Translations under genes and position numbers: made by a program | Shown here: piece after piece, positions 59,978 through 64,000 of the stretch | Layout: each line of letters begins with the position of its first letter | Numbering within the stretch: the stretch's first letter is position 1 | Notes under the pieces: model-generated | The model's input: only the letters and a program-made list of their open reading frames with translations | The model's database searches: none | What the model was told of the DNA's origin: nothing | Source: Synergistota bacterium | Lineage (GTDB): Bacteria; Synergistota; Synergistia; Synergistales; Synergistaceae | Direction: 5' to 3' | NCBI GenBank assembly: GCA_023450745.1 | Contig: JAEXGR010000016.1 | Coordinates: forward strand, 1-64,000 | Length of the DNA: 64,000 bases

Positions 59978-60010
59978 GTCTTTGACGACGCTAACGGCAA
60001 AAGGTAGTAT
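59978..60010 (+). promoter_or_regulatory. Promoter of the FAH gene with GTCTTTGAC element
   Basis: TTGACG (59982-59987) and TAGTAT (60005-60010) are 17 bases apart. GTCTTTGAC (59978-59986) overlaps the -35 box and GTATTAAA lies 6 bases before it. Confidence 0.65.
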
Positions 60011-60059
60011 GCGTCTATAAATCAAAAAATTTATCCTGTTCAAGAAAGGCTGATAAATC

Positions 60060-60983
60060 ATGAGGTTCGCAACCATAAAAACTTACGCCGGTAATATTGC
60101 AGTGGGCGAAACAGCGGGAGTTTTAACGGCTAACGGCGTCATTCCCATCAAGTCTGTCAACGATTTAATGAAAACGCGTTGGAGTACGGATATATTTTCC
60201 ATGATCTGCAATGGCGAGATTCCAATGATCAACGCGTGGTATCGCTCCGGAGGAAAAGAGGAATTGGAACGGCTGACGGAGATAACGGTACCTTTCGATA
60301 AAGTCGAATATGGCCCGCTCTATCGAAACCCGGGCAAAATCTTTTGTATCGGCCTCAACTATCAGGCTGAGGCCGATACTATCAACGACACGGCGGCCTC
60401 GGACCTCCCAGGGAGTTTCTACAAGCCTGCCACTTCGATAATCGGTGCTGGTGAAACGATCGTGATCCCGTTTCTTCCAGAAGAGGTAGACAATGCCGGA
60501 GATTACGCGAAAGAGGTAGACGGCGAGGCAGAACTTGTTGTAATCATGGGCAGGGAAGGCAAAAACATCAACAGAGAAAACTGGCTCGATTACGTTGTGG
60601 GATTCACTACTTCCATAGAATCTACTGTAATCGACGTTTTTAATAAGGGCCTCAGAAAGCTCTGTATATCAAAAAGCTATGATTCGCATTTTGCCTTTGG
60701 CCCCGTGATGGTAACGCCGGATGAAATTGATGATGTTATGAAATTAAAAGTCAGAACGATCCATAACGGCAAACTTGAAGCTGAAGATTATGTCGGCAAC
60801 ATGATGTTCACTCCGGATTATCTCGTCTCGTTCCATTCAAAAATTATGCGGTGGATGCCAGGCGACATTATCTCAACCGGTACTCCCAAAGGCGCGATCG
60901 TTTTCGACGGAGACACCGTAACCACGGAGATCGACGGATTCGTTTCGATAACATGTCCTGTCGCAAAGGAGAAAAAAGCCTAG
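60060..60983 (+). CDS. Fumarylacetoacetate-hydrolase-family (FAH) enzyme
   Basis: This 307-residue protein has an N-terminal cap (residues 1-85) and a C-terminal FAH catalytic domain. Marks are KIFCIGLNYQAEAD near residue 98, the metal ligands in EVDGEAELVVIMG near 155, ISKSYDSHFAFGPVMVTPDEID near 200 and GDIISTGTPKGA near 275. The usual N-D-V-S-x-R-D helix is changed to TTSIESTVID. FAH enzymes hydrolyse, hydrate or decarboxylate acylpyruvates and 2-keto acids. Its place, divergent from LysR and beside a D-amino-acid cluster, suggests that it acts on a keto-acid product. Confidence 0.88.
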   Translation: MRFATIKTYAGNIAVGETAGVLTANGVIPIKSVNDLMKTRWSTDIFSMICNGEIPMINAWYRSGGKEELERLTEITVPFDKVEYGPLYRNPGKIFCIGLNYQAEADTINDTAASDLPGSFYKPATSIIGAGETIVIPFLPEEVDNAGDYAKEVDGEAELVVIMGREGKNINRENWLDYVVGFTTSIESTVIDVFNKGLRKLCISKSYDSHFAFGPVMVTPDEIDDVMKLKVRTIHNGKLEAEDYVGNMMFTPDYLVSFHSKIMRWMPGDIISTGTPKGAIVFDGDTVTTEIDGFVSITCPVAKEKKA

Positions 60984-61014
60984 ACGCCACGATAATCAGA
61001 ACGCCCTCATGTTA

Positions 61015-61063
61015 AACGGGCTTGCCCCCTCCCGAACTTACAAAAGGATGGGGAGAGCCCGTT
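61015..61063. terminator. Terminator between the convergent FAH and MsrAB genes
   Basis: The arms AACGGGCT (61015-61022) and AGCCCGTT (61056-61063) are extended by C- and G-rich segments. The tail is TGATATCTTGTTT. Confidence 0.6.
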
Positions 61064-61099
61064 GATATCTTGTTTAAAAGAGTTGACGCCTGCGTTTAT

Positions 61100-62209
61100 T
61101 CATTCCACGTACTTTTTCAGTTCGCCGTACCCCTCTTTGTCCATTTCCTCATAGGGCACGAATCTCAGCGCGGCGCTGTTTATGCAGTAACGCACGCCGT
61201 TTGGCGACTCGCGGTCATTCTCGAATACATGGCCCAGGTGGGAGTCTCCGACTCGGCTTCGGACTTCCGTACGGCCCATTCCGTAAGAGCTGTCTTCTTT
61301 ATAGACGATGGCGTTATCGTCAATGCCTTTGGTAAAAGCCGGCCAGCCGCAGGAACTGTCGTATTTGTCCTTTGAGGAAAACAGCGGTTCGCCGGTAACT
61401 ACGTCTACATAGATACCGCGCGCTTTGTTGTCATAATATTCGTTGTCGAAGGAAGGCTCGGTGGCGTTGTTCTGCGTCACCGAGTACTGCCGTCCGCTGA
61501 GCCTCTTTTTCAACTCTTCGTCGGATGGTTTTTTGTATGGGCCGGCGTCTATCTTCATCCCGTGAGCCTCCTCTATCTCCCGCGGCAGGATGTGGCAGTA
61601 GCCGTTGGGATGGCGGCTCAGGTAGTCCTGGTGATACTCTTCGGCTTCATGAAAGACCGACAGCGGTTCGATGAGCACGTGAAACCCATCCGCCGCGCGC
61701 GCGCTTTCGATCGCCGCGATCCTCTTGACGGCGGCTTCCGATTTCTCATCCGTGTAAAAGACGCCGGTCTGATATTGTTCCCCAACGTCGTTCCCCTGGC
61801 GGTTGCGCACGCCGGGATCGATTATCTTAAAAAACGCGAAGAGCAGGGTGTCAAGCGAAACCTTTTCCGGATTGTAGACTACGCGCACCGCTTCTTTGTA
61901 GCCGGTGCCGCCGCGGCAGACCTCGTCGTACGTCACGGGTGAAGGGTCTTTGCCGTTCGCGTACCCCGAAACGGCGTCAATGACTCCGGGGATGCCCTCC
62001 ATATATTTTTCCAGCCCCCAGAAACAGCCTCCGGCCAGATATATCGCCTCAGCGCCGTCTTTTTTAGTGTACGCAGGATCGTTAGTCATTTTCATACGCG
62101 CCTCCTTTTTACTTATATTATTAACGCCAAAAGCCGCGCCGCATAAGGCTAAAATTACTGCCATTACGGTCAGGACGGCTGCTTTCACAAATAATCTTTT
62201 CATTGGCAT
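61100..62209 (-). CDS. msrAB: Exported bifunctional methionine sulfoxide reductase MsrAB
   Basis: This 369-residue fusion has a signal peptide or anchor (hydrophobic residues 9-28), an MsrA domain (GGCFWGLEKYM near residue 60, with GYANG and the active Cys) and an MsrB domain (RQYSVTQNNATEPSFDNEYYDN, SSCGWPAF near 295, and RYCINSAALRF near 343 with the catalytic Cys). It repairs both diastereomers of methionine sulfoxide in the cell envelope. The start has AAGGAGGG 7 bases upstream. It is monocistronic. A short relic of a second copy lies at 47636-47698. Confidence 0.93.
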   Translation of the reverse strand: MPMKRLFVKAAVLTVMAVILALCGAAFGVNNISKKEARMKMTNDPAYTKKDGAEAIYLAGGCFWGLEKYMEGIPGVIDAVSGYANGKDPSPVTYDEVCRGGTGYKEAVRVVYNPEKVSLDTLLFAFFKIIDPGVRNRQGNDVGEQYQTGVFYTDEKSEAAVKRIAAIESARAADGFHVLIEPLSVFHEAEEYHQDYLSRHPNGYCHILPREIEEAHGMKIDAGPYKKPSDEELKKRLSGRQYSVTQNNATEPSFDNEYYDNKARGIYVDVVTGEPLFSSKDKYDSSCGWPAFTKGIDDNAIVYKEDSSYGMGRTEVRSRVGDSHLGHVFENDRESPNGVRYCINSAALRFVPYEEMDKEGYGELKKYVE

Positions 62210-62407
62210 GTCTGTGCCCTCCTTAACTTAATTAAATTCATTTATATTTACTGACAATATTGTAGCATACATCGATGCCAAACGGGAAAAAGCCGCATCT
62301 TCTTTTCAAAATATTCGCTCAATATTTATCATGTCTCGGAGCTGACATTCCGCTTTCGGCATCGCTTCATTCCATGACCGGCTTCGCTGACAGAAAGCGC
62401 GCGCATG

Positions 62408-62720
62408 TCAGGTTCTGCCGCGCCTTTCCGTTGCCGCGAACACGCCCGACAGCGCGGCGGCGAAACCGAGACAGGAAAAAACTCCTGCGTGAGCCGCGTT
62501 TACCGGAAGTCCCCGCATCCCGGCGGCCTCCCTGCCGTCGTCTATAAAACGGAAGGCATCGCCCCAGCTCGTCCGATGGCAAATCAGGGCCGTCATTGCG
62601 GCAAAAGCCAAAACCCACAGCGACTGCGCCGGAATCATGCCTCCCAATAAACGGCGCCGTTTCGCTGTAACTGAGAAGACCCCCTAAAGGAATCGCGGCT
62701 GCGCCGGAGAGCAGCATCAC
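62408..62720 (-). pseudogene. Possible frameshifted small membrane protein gene
   Basis: Two minus-strand frames join as one plausible protein: MMLLSGAAAIPLGGLLSYSETAPF (from 62720), then after a shift near 62647 the frame GGMIPAQSLWVLAFAAMTALICHRT...FSCLGFAAALSGVFAATERRG. Both parts contain hydrophobic helices. One base change would restore a frame of about 103 residues. I recognise no family. It may be a decayed gene. The remainder of 62210-62969 has only hairpins. Confidence 0.3.
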
Positions 62721-62785
62721 TCAGCCGCGCCAGAAAAAGTCAACATCGGGCAGCGCGGCGATTTCACAGCGCGCAAGGAAAAAGC

Positions 62786-62805
62786 CCACGCCCCGAAGGG
62801 CGTGG
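62786..62805. repeat. Short hairpin in the gap upstream of MsrAB
   Basis: A perfect 8-bp stem (CCACGCCC, loop CGAA, GGGCGTGG) with A-rich flanks. It may be a terminator but lacks a clear T tract. Confidence 0.45.
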
Positions 62806-62910
62806 ACGCTTTAAAAGGGTTTGTGGATATCCCGCATCTGCTGCTGGCGGCTATACATTTACGCTTAACCGCGTGTATTTAGGCCGCGGAACAAAGTTAA
62901 CGAAGCCGGC

Positions 62911-62941
62911 AAAAACGCCCCGCGCACGTCAGCGCGGGGCG
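62911..62941 (-). terminator. Terminator of the nitroreductase gene
   Basis: On the minus strand a perfect 10-bp stem (CGCCCCGCGC with GCGCGGGGCG, 6-base loop) is followed by TTTTT. Confidence 0.85.
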
Positions 62942-62969
62942 CTTTACGGCAGTCAAGCGATTTCAAGCG

Positions 62970-63509
62970 CTAAATGATCATTTTGGTGATTTCGCTTATT
63001 TCTTTGCGTTTCTTCTCGCGCACCGTTTCGTCTTCCGCGTAGCCTAGCGCCACCACGGCGCGTACGGTGTCGCCCTCCGGTATCCCCAGCAGCTTTTTTA
63101 CTTCGGCGTCATTGTATGTGCCGACGATGCAGCAGCCGAGCCCCTGTTCCGCCGCCTCAAGGATCAGATAGGCGGTAGCCATGCCCACGTCTCCGGCGGC
63201 GAAATGCTTGGCCCCGTACTTCTCCGCGACTTTCGGCATGAGAATCGGCTCGGCGTTTTCCGAGATCACGATAAAGGCCGCGGCTCCTTCGGTCCAGGCG
63301 TTGAGGCCGATTTCCCGCAAGAGTCCCGATAGTTCGCGCCTCGTTTCTTCCTTCGTCACGATGACGAAGCTCCATGGCTGGCTGTTGCAGGCCGACGGCG
63401 CGAGCGAGGCCGCGTTCACGCAGCGCACGAGCAGTTCGTCGTCCACCGCCTTGTCTTTGAAGCTGCGGCAGCTCTGACGGCGGCGCGCCAGTTCGTAGAA
63501 ATCTTTCAT
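62970..63509 (-). CDS. Nitroreductase-family flavoprotein
   Basis: This 179-residue FMN enzyme has the family start FYELARRRQSCRSFKDKAVDDELL and the block AASLAPSACNSQPWSFVIVTKEE near residue 34. The C-terminal GIPEGDTVRAVVALGYAEDE is typical. The size fits the small, ferredoxin-free subgroup found in strict anaerobes. Substrates of this family range from quinones to nitro compounds, and none can be chosen here. It is 12 bases after the UPF0173 hydrolase gene and probably shares its transcript. Confidence 0.92.
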   Translation of the reverse strand: MKDFYELARRRQSCRSFKDKAVDDELLVRCVNAASLAPSACNSQPWSFVIVTKEETRRELSGLLREIGLNAWTEGAAAFIVISENAEPILMPKVAEKYGAKHFAAGDVGMATAYLILEAAEQGLGCCIVGTYNDAEVKKLLGIPEGDTVRAVVALGYAEDETVREKKRKEISEITKMII

Positions 63510-63521
63510 CCGTGCCGCCTC

Positions 63522-64000
63522 CTAGAACTCAAGCGTCTGGCCGGGCGCCAGAATCACGATCTCCGTCCCGAGCAGGTCCGCCTCGGCGACCGCCATTGAG
63601 AAGGCTTCGGGGTCGGCCTGAATTTTCGGGAAGGTGTCGTAGTGCATCGGGACCGCCTTTATCGGATGGATGAAGTCCACGGCGCGCGCCGCGTCCGCGA
63701 TGTCCATCGTGAAATAGCCGCCGATCGGCAGGCAGGCGACGTCGATCTTTTCCGCCTCGAGCAGTTTCATTTCCATCGTCAGCCCCGTGTCTCCCGCGTG
63801 ATAGACCTTTTTGCCGTCCACCTCGATGACGAAGCCGCAGGCGATGCCGCCGTAGCGCGTCTCACCGTTCTCAATGATGGGGTCGCCGTGCCACGCGGGC
63901 GTCAGTTTCACTTTGCCGAAGGGAAAGGGCGCACGTCCGCCGATGTGCATCCCCTCGGTCTTGACGCCTTTCGCGGCGAGCCAGGCCGCCGTCTCGTTGC
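63522..64000 (-). CDS. UPF0173-type metallo-beta-lactamase-fold hydrolase, truncated by the window edge
   Basis: The frame is open to the window end, so the start lies beyond 64000 and the methionine at 63950 is internal. The visible part has TEGMHIGGRAPFPFGKVKLTPAWHGDP, then YHAGDTGLTMEMKLL (metal-binding Asp), LPIGGYFTMDIADA and the final His in VPMHYDTFPKIQ. These are marks of the UPF0173/YtkL-type metal-dependent hydrolases of about 225 residues, whose substrate is unknown. The N-terminal H-x-H-x-D-H motif is outside the window. It is upstream of the nitroreductase gene. Confidence 0.9.
   Translation of the reverse strand, partial: NETAAWLAAKGVKTEGMHIGGRAPFPFGKVKLTPAWHGDPIIENGETRYGGIACGFVIEVDGKKVYHAGDTGLTMEMKLLEAEKIDVACLPIGGYFTMDIADAARAVDFIHPIKAVPMHYDTFPKIQADPEAFSMAVAEADLLGTEIVILAPGQTLEF

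Overview
The window looks like the chromosome of an amino-acid- and peptide-fermenting anaerobe of the phylum Synergistota (Cloacibacillus-like). The best marker is the C-terminus of the surface protein at 8536-10920: a Gly/Ser-rich stretch with a single Cys, a hydrophobic helix and a Lys tail, which is the Synergist-CTERM sorting signal described only from that phylum. Two oxygen-sensitive glycyl-radical enzymes, a predicted selenoprotein, many peptide and amino-acid transporters and deacylases, and no respiratory genes fit this lifestyle. No rRNA, tRNA, CRISPR array, insertion sequence or prophage was seen.

Layout. 1-7.8 kb: the end of glgC, a HigBA-type toxin-antitoxin pair beside a truncated FAH-like gene, an Fe-S operon (Rrf2 regulator, IscS, NifU-like scaffold, MOSC protein), a metal-exporting P-type ATPase and a tandem molbindin. 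7.8-11.6 kb: a c-di-GMP-I riboswitch leader, a (GA)19 tract and a secreted Synergist-CTERM surface protein, then a repeat-filled gap. 11.6-16.3 kb: an Mrp-type Fe-S carrier, an ArsC/Spx-like selenoprotein that standard ORF calling misses because of an in-frame TGA, an AbgA-like amidohydrolase, and an Lrp regulator overlapping an aminotransferase gene. 16.3-24.8 kb: a four-gene operon with two glycyl-radical enzymes and two activases, an EamA exporter and a FadR-type GntR regulator. 25-38.3 kb: an Opp peptide ABC transporter, a saccharopine-dehydrogenase-like enzyme, an AGCS alanine symporter, PpnP, a PepV-like dipeptidase, an MFS transporter and a P5C-reductase-like enzyme. 38.5-44.2 kb: a minus-strand cluster with an SSS symporter, a ureohydrolase, a nitrilase-family amidase, a PucR/CdaR regulator and an M20 deacylase. 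44.5-47.6 kb: a GNAT gene, repeats, an orphan Wzz and an XRE regulator. 47.9-61 kb: a D-amino-acid cluster with two paralogous N-acyl-D-amino-acid deacylases flanking a TRAP transporter, two PLP enzymes, an SDR, a 2-hydroxyacid dehydrogenase, a LysR regulator and a divergent FAH enzyme. 61-64 kb: MsrAB, a decayed membrane gene, a nitroreductase and a partial UPF0173 hydrolase.

How they work together. Two regulons can be read from the DNA. A TGGTNNNACCA palindrome, the usual FadR/GntR half-site arrangement, lies about 25-30 bp downstream of the -10 box at three strong promoters: the glycyl-radical operon, the Opp operon and the saccharopine-dehydrogenase-like gene. This ties peptide uptake to radical chemistry under the GntR protein encoded between them. 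A GTCTTTGAC element overlaps the -35 box at three promoters of the D-amino-acid cluster (SDR, 2-hydroxyacid dehydrogenase, FAH), which suggests control by the local LysR protein. Several enzymes keep their fold signatures but lack canonical catalytic residues (SDR, 2-hydroxyacid dehydrogenase, ureohydrolase, M20 deacylase, and the active-site loop of one glycyl-radical enzyme), so their chemistry should not be assigned by family name alone.
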